A stretch of DNA of 64,000 bases from Gracilariopsis chorda. Lineage: Eukaryota > Rhodophyta > Florideophyceae > Gracilariales > Gracilariaceae. The notes beneath the pieces were generated by a model. It searched no databases, was not told the origin of the DNA, and was given only the letters and a program-made list of their open reading frames with translations. The stretch lies in contig NBIV01000020.1 of assembly GCA_003194525.1 (NCBI GenBank), forward strand, positions 1 through 64,000, read 5' to 3'. Each line of letters starts with the position of its first letter. Positions within the stretch are counted from its first letter, which is position 1. This document shows positions 22,676 through 32,091 of this stretch, one piece after another. The position numbers and the translations under genes are program-made.

Positions 22676-24501
22676 ATGGCTCATCGCGCCGCGCAGCAGC
22701 CGCAGCAGCCGCAGCAGCAGCGCCGCTACGACCGGCAGCTGCGCATCTGGGGCGACGCCGGCCAGAGCGCCCTCCGCGCCGCCTCGCTCTGCGCCATCTC
22801 CGCCACCGCCGCCGCCGCCGAAGCCATCAAGAACCTTGTCCTGCCCGCCATCGGCGCACTCACCCTCGTGGACGGCACCGATCTCCGCCAGCTCCCCCCC
22901 ACCGCCCACTTCTTCCTCTCCTCGCCCCAACGTCCGCACAACCGCGCCCACGCCCTCGTCGCCGCCCTGCACGCCCTCAACTCCGATGTGCGCACCTCAT
23001 TCATCCCCCACCATGCCCACGAGTTTATCGACTCCGTTTCCGCCGCTTACGCCTTCGTCCTGCGCTTTTCGCTCGTTCTCGTCGCCGATATGCCCGCCTC
23101 CCACACCCTCGTCCGCTTTCTCTCCCAGGCCGCTTTCCGCGCCAATGTGCCGCTCGTCCTGCTACGCTGCCATGGCATGATCGGCTATCTCCGCGTCCAG
23201 GCACCCACCCTCTGCGTCCTCAATGCTCGACAGGACGATCTTCCCCCCGATCTATGCATACACGCACCCTTTTCGCACCTCCAAGCGCTTGCAGATGCCA
23301 CCGATCTCAATGCCATCTCCGATACCACCCAACTCACCCACGTTCCGTTTGTTATAATCCTCACCAAAGCGCTCCAACTATTTCGCGCTCAAAACGACCA
23401 AAAGCTCCCTGCATCTCCCCAACAGAACAAACTCTTCGAGAACATTGTCCGCTCCTTGCGTCCGTCTCACTGCCCCGCCGACGCCCTCAACTTTGAAGAA
23501 GCCCTCAAGCGCTCCAATTTGCGTCTTTGCTACTCTCAAGTCAACCATATTCCTCCCTCCGTCCAAGCCGTGCTCTCCCATCCCAACGCCGATCCGCGAA
23601 CCTCAACAGCGTTTTCCGTCCAGCTCGAATCCCCCAACCATCACCACGTCTTTCCACAGATTGTGCACTACACCAGTAGCACGTCGACCCAACCGTCCGC
23701 GTCGTCGAACCCGCAACAGCAACACCGCCTCCCGACTCCCCCCCAGAGCCTCGTCCCGCCGCCCACCGCATTGCAGAGCAGCAGGCCCGATTCTGGCTCA
23801 TCGCTGCCGCTGTCAACATGTTTGTCAACGAGGCGGGTCGGTTGCCTGTTCGTGGCTCCCTTCCGGATATGACTGCGGATACAGAATCCTATCTTAACCT
23901 GCAGCGCATCTACTCTGAAAAAGCTCATAAGGATGCCAAGCGCGTCCTGCACTTTGTGCATGCTATAGTGGACGAACGTGGCCTTGATCTCGATGTCGAT
24001 GACGCCCTCGTCATCTCTTTTTGTACAAATGTCCATGCTATTCGAGTTCACTCTACCTCTAGTATTAGCGATGAGCTGGATGACTGGAACGTCGACGCTT
24101 TCAAGGAAGCCGCCATGCTAGAAGGCGGTTTGGACCCCAGTGGAACTGGAAAGGCCTCCCCTTACTATCCTATTCTTCGCGCCGTCGATCTCTTTCACCG
24201 TGCGAATGGACGCTACCCGGGAAGCGATACAGTTGTCAAGGACAACGATATTGCGCTTATGCATGGCTACGTGGCCACTGTCAAGGAACAGCTAGGCTTG
24301 CAATCGAACACCGGCCTCTGGAGACATGAAACTGAGGAGATGGTGCGTTATGCCAACACGGAGTTACATAATGTTGCTGCCTTTATGGGCGGTATTGCCG
24401 CTCAAGAGATTACTAAAATCCTTACTCAACAGTTTGTCCCGCTTGACAACACGCTTATTGTCAACATGGCAGAGCAGAGCAGCATAACTTTCGCTGCATG
24501 A
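22676..24501 (+). CDS. NAE1: NEDD8-activating enzyme E1 regulatory subunit (APP-BP1/ULA1/AXR1)
   Basis: Partner of UBA3 in the heterodimeric E1 that adenylates NEDD8 and starts cullin neddylation. The start at 22676 (CCGCCATGG) puts the family hallmark YDRQLRIWG at residues 18-26, followed by the inactive-adenylation-half pattern NLVLPAIGALTLVDG. Later blocks are also typical: FWLIAAAVNMFVNEAG, LPVRGSLPDM, SPYYPILRAVDLFHRANGRY and the C-terminal AFMGGIAAQEITKILTQQFV, PLDNTLIVN. The first 1000 bases and the rest are in different frames. A GT-AG intron at 23676-23746 joins them to 584 codons, somewhat above the usual 530 or so; the excess lies just before the intron. The gene converges on the ABC transporter. 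Confidence 0.92.
23676..23746 (+). other. Probable 71-bp intron in the NEDD8 E1 gene
   Basis: Donor GTAGCA at 23676 and acceptor CCCCCCCAG ending at 23746, behind a C-rich tract. Splicing restores the frame exactly (phase 1). An alternative acceptor (TTGCAG ending at 23776) also keeps the frame and would remove 101 bases. The upstream frame meets no intact homologous block between about 23600 and 23760, where animal and plant relatives have only a few residues, so something is removed here. Confidence 0.55.
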
Positions 24502-24770
24502 CCATGTATTCGTGTAGCGCATGTCGAAACCGCCGGGTCCTCTCCTTATTGGTGTGTTTTAAAGGCACGTCTTCGGTTTCTCTTGTGATTGTTGTTCTTC
24601 GTTCTTAATGTGTTTTCATCGACGTGTTTGAGACTCTATGCACTGTTTACTTGGAAACAGCGACGGAAAGGAAGAAAAGAGATACGCGACATACGCATGA
24701 ATTCTCAGGCATATGAAGGTTTATTTTCGCCGAGAAACATGAGCAGTTGATATGTTTTCATGGCTCGTAT

Positions 24771-26693
24771 CTAATTCACTGGAGTGATGGAGAAGTCCTC
24801 ATCTTCGTTTTCATCAGCTGCTGTTCCAGCTTGTAATCTCCACATGTGTGCATACAGCCCTTTGCGCGACACAAGCTCCGAATGGTTGCCATGCTCAATA
24901 ACATGCCCGTTGTTGATGACAAGGATTTCATCTGCCATCATAACCGTCGACAGGCGATGCGCGACGGCAATCGTCGTGCGTCCCTTGCAAAGCTGCTGCA
25001 GGTTCTTCTGAATCTTGCGTTCGTCAAGTGTAGACAATGCCGATGTTGCCTCGTCTAATAGCATGATGGCTGGGTCTTTTAGCACCGCTCGCGCAATGCC
25101 CACTCGCTGCCGTTCCCCACCAGATAGGCGAAGCCCTTGGTCTCCAACTCGCGTCTGTAGACCGTGCGTCTGCTTTCGCACAAACTCCTCAAGCGAAGCC
25201 AGACAAATCGCACTCCACACCTCTGCTTCGCTTGCATCGGGTCTTCCAAATCTGATGTTCTTCTCCAGCGTGTCGTTAAAGAGCGTTGTTTCCTGTGCAA
25301 CAAGCCCCATGGCGTGACGAAGCGAGTTTTGCTTGAGATATTTTACATCCCTTCCACTAACCAGGATTCGGCCCTCATCTGGGTCATACAATCTCAACAG
25401 CAGCTTCACTAATGTAGACTTTCCCGCACCGGAAGGACCCACCAGTGCAAGCATTTTTCCGGCAGGGACTCGGAAGCTGATGTTGCGGACCTGTCCGCTT
25501 CGGCAGTTCTGGCCTTCGGAAGAGCTGAGGACTTTCTCGTACCCGAACGAAACGTTCTCAAACACCACATCGCCTGTGCTGGGCATCCCTTCCACCACAC
25601 CAAACTTCAGTTCCTCAGCGCCTTCCACGTCTTGCACTTCACTCTCCTTGTCGAAGAGTTCCATCACTTGCTCGAGGTTTGTCAGAGCTGACACAACTTG
25701 TCCGAAGGAATTCCCGAACCAAAGAAGCGGTCCGAAGAGCTGGCCAATGTAGGACTGGATCATTGTGAAATCACCAATGGTAATCACGTGGCGTGACGCC
25801 TGCACTGCGGCGATGATCAACCCGAAGAAGGTTCCAAGGTGCACGATGAAGTTTTGGCCAAATTTGAAACCTGTAAGGATTCCAGCAGATCTTAACGTCA
25901 TCGCTTGTGCGATTTCCCACAGAGCTGCGTAACGCGACACCTCCGTTTCCTCCATTCCAAACGATTTCACAGTGCCGAAATGAAGAATTGTTTCTGTAGC
26001 GCAAGCCCATGCGTTATTCTGTGCTTCCCGCAGCTGTCGACCGCACCTTACTCTCCATCTCGTCATATAGGCAGTAAAGAAGACGTAAGTGATCACAGTG
26101 ATTAATGTAACGAGTGCGATTAACGGAGAACCCAGTTTGAAGAAGATTCCGGCGACGAAGATCGCTTCAACCACTGTTGGTCCAAGGCTAAACACCACGA
26201 GCCGTAAAAGCGTCCCAATCGACCCAATGCCCCGTCCTAGGATAGAAGTCGTTTCTCCGGTGTTCTTGTTGGTATGATACGACAGGGAAAGAGACTGGAT
26301 GTGACTGAATGATCTTACTGCAAAGACTTTGGACATATGAGAGGTACAATATTCCTGCGCCATTTCTTGACCTTGACCAAGCACGCCACCCAATGCACGA
26401 CCGCCAAGGAACAGCAGAAGTCCGAGAATTGGCCGATGAGATCTGATGCGCTTATCATCACTTGCCAGAGCATCAACCACTATCTTCATCGATAATCCAG
26501 GGATTAACAAACATGCCTTGTACCCAGTAATACAGAGGATAGCCAAAACGGTGTATATTTTTAGACGAAGAGTATTGGGCATGATGAATGGTAGGCAGAA
26601 CGTCATCGTTTTTGCGAAGGACATGTCCATTTGCCTGCCATCATCTGGCACACTAGACTTTTTCCTCTTTTTCAAAAGAGGTTCCCGCTCCAT
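24771..26693 (-). CDS. Half-size ABC transporter, ABCB (ATM1/HMT1-like) type
   Basis: Single-exon frame of 640 codons: one membrane domain with about six helices (residues 40-330), then one nucleotide-binding domain. Walker A GPSGAGKST at 419-427, Q-loop Gln near 467, signature LSGGERQ at 523-529, Walker B IMLLDE at 543-548 and switch His near 579 are all present, so it should hydrolyse ATP. Half-transporters with this architecture work as dimers exporting metal-thiol conjugates, heme precursors or peptides from mitochondria or the vacuole. No clear organelle presequence is visible; the start is a dileucine-like MEREPLLKKRKK. The best family guess is ABCB6/HMT1; the substrate is unknown. Its 3' end faces that of the NEDD8 E1 gene, 270 bases away. 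Confidence 0.9.
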   Translation of the reverse strand: MEREPLLKKRKKSSVPDDGRQMDMSFAKTMTFCLPFIMPNTLRLKIYTVLAILCITGYKACLLIPGLSMKIVVDALASDDKRIRSHRPILGLLLFLGGRALGGVLGQGQEMAQEYCTSHMSKVFAVRSFSHIQSLSLSYHTNKNTGETTSILGRGIGSIGTLLRLVVFSLGPTVVEAIFVAGIFFKLGSPLIALVTLITVITYVFFTAYMTRWRVRCGRQLREAQNNAWACATETILHFGTVKSFGMEETEVSRYAALWEIAQAMTLRSAGILTGFKFGQNFIVHLGTFFGLIIAAVQASRHVITIGDFTMIQSYIGQLFGPLLWFGNSFGQVVSALTNLEQVMELFDKESEVQDVEGAEELKFGVVEGMPSTGDVVFENVSFGYEKVLSSSEGQNCRSGQVRNISFRVPAGKMLALVGPSGAGKSTLVKLLLRLYDPDEGRILVSGRDVKYLKQNSLRHAMGLVAQETTLFNDTLEKNIRFGRPDASEAEVWSAICLASLEEFVRKQTHGLQTRVGDQGLRLSGGERQRVGIARAVLKDPAIMLLDEATSALSTLDERKIQKNLQQLCKGRTTIAVAHRLSTVMMADEILVINNGHVIEHGNHSELVSRKGLYAHMWRLQAGTAADENEDEDFSITPVN

Positions 26694-27103
26694 GCTAGCT
26701 CGGTTTCCTGCTCTATTGTAGTTCGGCTCCTGCTCTGTTTTGGTTTCAGTTTACCATGTGAGGTACAGGGACCTAGAGAGAGTGCTTGCTTGCTATTATA
26801 ACACAATGTGTTCTAGCAGGCTGCATGCCCCAGGTCGATTCAGGAACGTGCCGACGCTGCAAGGAAAATCACTCCAAAAAACGGAAGCTGTCATCCAAGG
26901 CACTCCGTTTTGAGTAGCAGAATATGCACGGTATCAGCCGTCACTTAGTTCGGCGTGTTTTCATGATGCATGGTATGACCGTGTGCTGTTTCACGTCATT
27001 TCTAACTCCATATTACCTTCGTTTGGTGCTTGTCGTACCTGCGTATGTTGTTGCCGTCTTCTAATAAGGGAACTGATGTATTACCAAGATTAAGGCGTTA
27101 ACT
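26694..27103. other. Intergenic, promoter side of the ABC transporter
   Basis: No frame worth noting. It contains the leader and promoter of the minus-strand ABC gene and the 3' end of the next minus-strand gene. No clear TATA box is seen near the ABC start. Confidence 0.5.
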
Positions 27104-27750
27104 CTAGCAACTAATCTGAACATCGGAAGTTGGATCCCCACCGCTGACCCGATTGCATTTAGCATCGGAAAGAAGTCGGGCAGGCTTGGACAGGTGGTGA
27201 ATCCATTCTTCCCAAACAGGGCCGCTGTGATCTAATCCCTCACCGCAGATATAGTCCACCGCAAACTGAATTGGCTCGGCAGCCCGGCATGAGGCACAGT
27301 TTCTTGCTGCCGAAATCAGACTACCTGTAAGATACGGTTACGTTTAGCACTGGACGAAGCAATGCCAATAGGTCTTCAAAATGAGAAATATCTGTTGCGG
27401 AGGCAGAGTTTCATCCTGCTTTGATGTTAGTTCTCCTGTATGAGCTCGATAGGGCTGAAGTTCCAAAACTCACTCATGTATTGCGAAAGGCATTTCTCTT
27501 TACACCGAATGGCCGTGTTGTTGCCTCTGGAAGTAACATTAGAACATAGATCATTGTCCGGAAAGGGTGAGGGGTTTTTGGTATTACAACGCGCAGCGCG
27601 GGTCATGAGTTTTGTTGAAGACCTTGCACTGCGTCGTCCACCAGTGACGCTCGTGTGGTTTCTTGCTAAATACTCTGTCAGCTTCGCGATTGTTTCGTTG
27701 TCCCGGATAGTTTTCATGGCTTTCAGAATGCTAGATCCGAGTGTGTACAT
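27104..27750 (-). CDS. Two-exon gene, Cys-containing protein of unknown function
   Basis: Exon 1 (27750-27474) starts with ATG and ends in phase 1 at a canonical GTGAGT donor. Exon 2 (27324-27104) starts after TTACAG and continues in the matching frame to TAG, giving 165 codons. The intron is 149 bases with a TGCTAAAC branch-like motif about 20 bases before the acceptor. The protein is basic and Ser/Thr-rich in the first half. The second half has C-x2-C and further Cys/His (SLISAARNCASCRAAEPIQF, AVDYICGEGLDHSGPVWEEW). No known family recognised. The open frame extends some 90 bases upstream of the ATG, so an extra 5' exon is possible. It lies downstream of, and on the same strand as, the zf-4CXXC_R1 gene. 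Confidence 0.65.
27325..27473 (-). other. 149-bp GT-AG intron
   Basis: Read on the minus strand: donor A|GTGAGT at 27473, TGCTAAAC near 27344-27351, acceptor TTACAG| at 27325. The exon phases on both sides agree (1 and 1), and the downstream frame stays open for 72 codons. The combined signals make this the best supported intron in the window. Confidence 0.7.
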
Positions 27751-27882
27751 AGTAACTGGACATGGCGGCGTCCTCCCTGGATGTTGTTGCTCGCTTGCAC
27801 AATATCGTTGTTTGTCGAGAACTGGGTTTGAATCTAATCAAGTGACTTTCTATCGCACAATAGAGTATTATGCATGACTAAT

Positions 27883-28638
27883 CTAGATTTGAAACTTCCG
27901 GATGCATCCCGATGGTTCCTCTGAACCTTTGTCGGTGTTGGTGAGCTTGCGTTTTTTGTTTATGCGTTGATATGTGTTGCACTGCGCTTTCTCCGGACAG
28001 AAATTGCGACAATGGGTACAGAGCCATTCAGTAGCGCTCGCGTTCGCGCCGAACCCCCAGTCCCATTTCACTTCTGAAATACACTTGAGACACACGATTT
28101 TACGACACATCCCATGGCGCAAGTTTGTGCATTTGACGTGTTCTCCTTCTTTGCTGGAGCGCGTACATATGTGACAGAATCGACTCGATTTTGCATTTTG
28201 TAACCTTTTCATGACGGTCACTTGCTTCTCTGTCGGTTTGATATAGGCTGACGGGCGCTTGGTCTTCTCGCGCTTCATCTCCATAAGCTTTAAGTCGAGA
28301 TATTCCATAGCAGTTCTAACCTCCTGGCCGCTTTCAGGGGCTGGAATGAGATGTCCAGGTTCATTATCCTCTGCCCAGGGGGCTTTCCTCTTTCTTTCGA
28401 ACTGTCGCTGTTCCATGCTGGTCTTGTGCAATTTCTGTTGTTTGACCTGCACTTTGAAGCCGAGAGTGGGGCGTACAAACGCATCCGCCAACGTAGCATT
28501 CCCGGGAGAAGGATGGATGTCGAGCTTGAACTTGCGATGACATGCTCCACAAATCTCGTCCAGGAACCTTCCCTTGTGACTGACAACACGTACTGCGAAC
28601 CATTCCGCAGCGCTTGTTTCATAATTTGGCAGATTTAG
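27883..28638 (-). CDS. zf-4CXXC_R1 (CDCA7-like) zinc finger protein, 5' end incomplete
   Basis: The C-terminal half holds the R1-type Cys-rich domain: CHIC, then CTNLRHGMCRKIVCLKC, then WLCTHCRNFCPEKAQC, the spacing of the zf-4CXXC_R1 domain of CDCA7 and related chromatin proteins. In CDCA7 this domain binds chromatin and recruits the HELLS remodeller. A further Cys pair (ICGACHRKFK) lies near the N-terminal end of the frame. The frame is open from 28638 but has no ATG before the domain-containing part, so the true start is probably in an upstream exon. A GAG acceptor near 28628 would be in frame. A basic linker rich in Lys/Arg/Gln separates the two parts. Confidence 0.7.
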   Translation of the reverse strand, partial: LNLPNYETSAAEWFAVRVVSHKGRFLDEICGACHRKFKLDIHPSPGNATLADAFVRPTLGFKVQVKQQKLHKTSMEQRQFERKRKAPWAEDNEPGHLIPAPESGQEVRTAMEYLDLKLMEMKREKTKRPSAYIKPTEKQVTVMKRLQNAKSSRFCHICTRSSKEGEHVKCTNLRHGMCRKIVCLKCISEVKWDWGFGANASATEWLCTHCRNFCPEKAQCNTYQRINKKRKLTNTDKGSEEPSGCIRKFQI

Positions 28639-28639
28639 C

Positions 28640-29276
28640 TCAAATCACTGACACGACAGTGCCAGCATTCGAACCGGCCACCGATCCACCAATCACGTGA
28701 CACTATCAAGTCCATCTGTACGTACAGGTATAGCCATTCGTCCATGTTCTTCACAGACAGCCGAAATATTATTTAGAATTCCCGACATCCAACTTTGTGT
28801 TTATTAGAGTTTTTATGTACGACTGTCCAGGTGATGGCGATGAATCACAGCTATCACCTGGACTCTGGTACGCTTTATTCTTTCTGAGTTTAACAGCGAA
28901 AACATGCCAGTTTCCAGCATACTTCGACCACCCGGCTTGTCATGGATGATGTGCGTGTACTAGCTGCGACCATTATTAGTTCAAAACTGGATATGCGGCC
29001 TAGTCATTTTGATTACGACAAATTATGAGCCCCGAAACTTTTGGGGTACAAGTAACATAGACGGTAGTAGACACTCGCGTCATAGAGCCCTGCGCAGAGA
29101 AACAGCACAAAAGAAATGTAGCGTCAGAGATCAAACCTCCCTTCTGCCAAAAACTACGTTTGATATGCCAGCGCTGATCTTCCTTTTTTGTCTTTTCTCG
29201 CTTCTCTGCGAGCTCTTTCGAAACAGCTCAAGCGGCATTCAGGCAATGATATAAATGCTTTCCACCTCGTAGAGCT
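28640..29276. other. Intergenic; missing first exon of the R1 gene may lie here
   Basis: No domain-bearing frame. A T-arm-like GGTTCGAATGC occurs on the minus strand near 28670, but no cloverleaf forms around it. The first exon of the zf-4CXXC_R1 gene should be in this stretch. Confidence 0.4.
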
Positions 29277-29343
29277 GTGCAGTTATTATATTCCCCTTAT
29301 TTGTCCACAACAGTTCCAGTTATCAAACTGACGACTTTCATAA

Positions 29344-29462
29344 ATGAACAAAAATTTACAACTAGTGTGCAGGCAAATTTTGAAACGCAACCAAGCAAAA
29401 TCATACATGAGCAAAAACTTACTAGTGTGCAGGCATTTTTTGAAACACAACCAAGAGAAATC
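29344..29462 (+). repeat. Two tandem copies of a 60/57-bp unit, in frame
   Basis: Unit 1 (29344-29403) and unit 2 (29406-29462) differ by a few substitutions and one 3-base deletion. In the open frame 29277-29558 they translate to NEQKFTTSVQANFETQPSKI and HEQKLTSVQAFFETQPREI. The length change is a whole codon and FETQP is kept. That frame has no ATG (only GTG), so a gene is not established; it could be an inner exon. Confidence 0.6.
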
Positions 29463-29558
29463 TGTGAGTGTCATGTTGCACGATTTCACGACACCGGACG
29501 AAAACAGCCCTTTTCGTACCCTTCTTTGCCGGAGAGTAGCTTGAAAGTATATTCGTAG

Positions 29559-30102
29559 CTCGAAAGTACCAGCACGGGGTTGCAGTGCCAAAAGATAGTA
29601 GACCGAAAATAATTAATAGACACGTGAGTACTGTGGCGCTAACAACAAAAAATCGAGCACCTTGACTAAAGCAAGGCAGGAATGGATGCTGATTAAAGCG
29701 TAAATTGAACAGTGGTCAACTAGCAGCGGTAGAGAATAAAAAGGATGAGAACAGATGCGCGACCAAAACTTTAGGTCTGGCGCAATAGGGATACAAACTT
29801 TTCTACTGAACACGCACAAACAAAACCTTAGGTGTAATCATTATCGTAGAGAAAAGAATTATGCCGGCTGGTCTCATGACATACCGAAGCAGCCGAGAAC
29901 CTCACAGTCTAAAGGAAATTAAACTGCACTGCTATGCAAGAAAGCGGGATAAAGTAATTTTGGAGGTCAAGAGAAGCGTACAACTCTAAGAGAAGGTGAG
30001 GTTCGCCAAGAAAAGGCGAAGTGGTTTGGCCCGGGTTGGCTTGGAGGCCGCCGAAGTTGAAGTTTTATAGATAATTAGACTAGGAGCATGATATATAGAT
30101 AT
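29559..30102. other. Intergenic, nothing recognised
   Basis: AT-leaning sequence with short frames on both strands and no conserved motif. It ends where the homology with the upstream region of gene copy B begins. Confidence 0.5.
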
Positions 30103-30217
30103 GCATACTACGTCTAGTTAATAACTCATAACAACCTGTCAGGGTACTTTTTTCTGCCATTAAAAATCAGCTTGGCAAAGGTAATATCTTTCTCAGCGTA
30201 TCTTGTATCTATATAAT
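30103..30217 (+). promoter_or_regulatory. Promoter region of small gene copy A
   Basis: From GCATACTA (30103) on, this region aligns with the upstream region of copy B (56280 leftward). The strongest match is CAGCTTGGCAAAGGT at 30168-30182. A TATA box (TATATAAT, 30210-30217) lies 27 bases further on and about 50 bases before the ATG. Copy B has the same motif 26 bases before its TATA. Confidence 0.65.
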
Positions 30218-30269
30218 ACCCTTCGATGTCAATTTTCAGCTTCAATACTCTTGTTACAACAAAGAAATG

Positions 30270-30702
30270 ATGGCACAGCCAGTTGCAACCTCTATCATTC
30301 GTGAGATGACAAGTAATTTTAGTTCGCCACCTCATTCTATTCCATACTACCCGTTCATTGATATAGAGGCTGAGAAGTCCGAGAAAACGCATCCTTTCAT
30401 GCCTGCAACTACTGCAAAAGATGCTAGCGATGGAATCCCTTCCACCATCAGGGGGTTTTGTTGGTGCAACGATTTAGTAGTGAAGTTAGAGGAAATACTG
30501 CGTTGCATATCTGCAAATGAGACCACGATGGAAATCAGGAAATCCAGTTTACCAAGTCCAGCGATATTGTCGCCCAGGACCCCACTTTATATATGCGTGT
30601 GCTATTGAATGGCCTGGTATTTGTGGCAAACTATTGCAGTTTGAACAACGTTGCTCCACTGCATCTGCTTCTACCTTCAGTCGGTACCTGTCCAGGCAAG
30701 TA
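30270..30702 (+). pseudogene. Small unknown gene, copy A (frameshifted)
   Basis: Homologue of the intact gene at 55.7-56.1 kb. Matching blocks in order are ATSIIREM at the start, FIDIEAE / LIDMEAE, KLEEILRCISANETTMEIRK / ELEEVLKTICREETTIEEHR, and TLYMRVLLNGLVFVANYCSL / TLYIQGLIRSVLFASKCYCV. Stops fall at the same place (30700-30702 here). Near 30595 an extra TA in a TATATA run shifts the frame, so the last 35 or so codons are read only after the shift. This copy is therefore probably inactive unless the indel is a sequencing error. Function unknown; the family is Ser-rich and acidic at the N-terminus with a hydrophobic C-terminal end. Confidence 0.6.
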
Positions 30703-30734
30703 AACTTCCTTCCTTGCGTCTTGCCAAAATAGTA

Positions 30735-31375
30735 CTCTCTGTGGCTGTGCAGGGCTGCTTGGGGTACGTTTTGGGGGCGGGTCGGAATGCAGCGACCTGG
30801 CTGGTGCGATGAGGCGCTATGAGAGGCAGTGGCGGTGCTGGGCCATTGTACGTTCTGGCGCGACGAACCGAAGTGCTAGAATAGTCACAGTGGGTGTGCA
30901 GGCGCGCAACAGCGCGCAGGCACTGAAATATTGGGTGTGAGAACGGCCGGATGGGTGACGATAAGAACGAGCTGATCAATATGATCGACATCGGTTTCTG
31001 CTATGGCGTGAAACATATGGTGGTACACATGTTGTGAAAGCACCAGCAAGAATATCGGATGCAAGAGCATGGATGCAGCTTCAGTTGCACCGTCTCGATG
31101 TGCTTTGCCAGTTTACACGACTCCGTATACGTCTTGCCACAGAGATGGCATTGCGTCGGCGACAACGTCGAGTGCCGTCTCGAGTAGGTCGGCTTGCTCA
31201 CTGCACCACGAAGGATGCGCGACAGCTCTGCTTGTGGTAGCACAGGCTCACACCGTGCTCCGCCACTACCTGCCCCGTTACTAGCTGCGGCTGCTGCTGC
31301 CACCGCCGCTGATGCACCCTCAGCGCAGGCAAGTTGGGCATGCTCAGGAACAGGGGCGACAGTGGCAGTGAACAT
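30735..31375 (-). pseudogene. Decayed C2H2 zinc finger gene
   Basis: On the minus strand an Ala-rich N-terminal stretch leads to one good finger start, CHLCGKTYTESCKLAKH near 31110. It is followed in other frames by finger-like remnants with the right spacing: SQHVYHHMFHAIAE near 31010 and RPFSHPIFQCLRAVARLHTH near 30925. Several frameshifts are needed and the second His pairs are damaged, so it is not functional. It may be a duplicate of the five-finger gene at 21.4 kb, though only the finger framework is shared. Confidence 0.5.
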
Positions 31376-31399
31376 GTTACAGGCGATAACAACAGGTTA

Positions 31400-32070
31400 A
31401 TCTCAGCCTTTTTCTTTTCAAAGTAGCTTGAGACTGTGCTTGCGTCAGCGTAACGAGCCGAACAAGACGAGATTTCCACGGTACACGCTAACCGAGCATG
31501 CTGAGAGTGTGCCTGGGGCTGATGGTGCACTTGTGACGGCCGTTGCGATAACAGTTGCGACGGCAGCGGCTGAACATGCTGAAAGTGCTGGGGAGGCGGA
31601 GGCGGCGAAAGGAGCCTGGGGTAGAAGTGGCGAGAGGGGCCTTGGGTGGAAGCGGCGAGAGGGGGTTGGCCCTTAAAATTAGATCGAACCTCATCGGGAT
31701 TCCGCTCCCTCCCCGCCTTTTCTACCTAGGGCAACAGCAGGGGGGGAAGTGCCTGACAAAATCTACGACAAAAATGAACAACGTGCAAAGACGAAAACGA
31801 AAACCAAAAACAATATTGTCGAACACTTGAAGCGGTTTTTGGCGGCTTCGAGATCAGAAAAGGCCAAATAACTGTTAATTACAGGAACAAACAACACGAT
31901 ATCACAACCCAACCAGATTTCCAGCTAAGTGGACCTGTTCAATCGGATTTCACACAAAACAACGACGTTTTCAAGTGGCTCTCACTCACGTTGCGCTGTT
32001 CACAAATCTTCAGTGCGAACGAGGGCAAAAGCTACCGGAGGCAGAAATATCCAGTGGAAAATCTGCGAAT
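31400..32070. other. Intergenic with a short imperfect repeat
   Basis: GAGGGGCCTTGGGTGGAAGC and related G-rich words repeat around 31600-31670. No gene seen. AT-rich sequence follows up to the Tc1/mariner remnant. Confidence 0.45.
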
Positions 32071-32091
32071 CACAGAGTACAGTGCCCTAAA

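Noticed and set aside
22372-23496. A 374-codon plus-strand frame overlapping the NEDD8 E1 gene, and minus-strand frames there
   Set aside because: Arg/Pro/His-rich shadow of the E1 coding sequence, which has clear family motifs in its own frame.
28650-28740. T-arm-like GGTTCGAATGC on the minus strand, suggesting a tRNA
   Set aside because: No matching acceptor stem, D-arm or anticodon arm could be folded around it.
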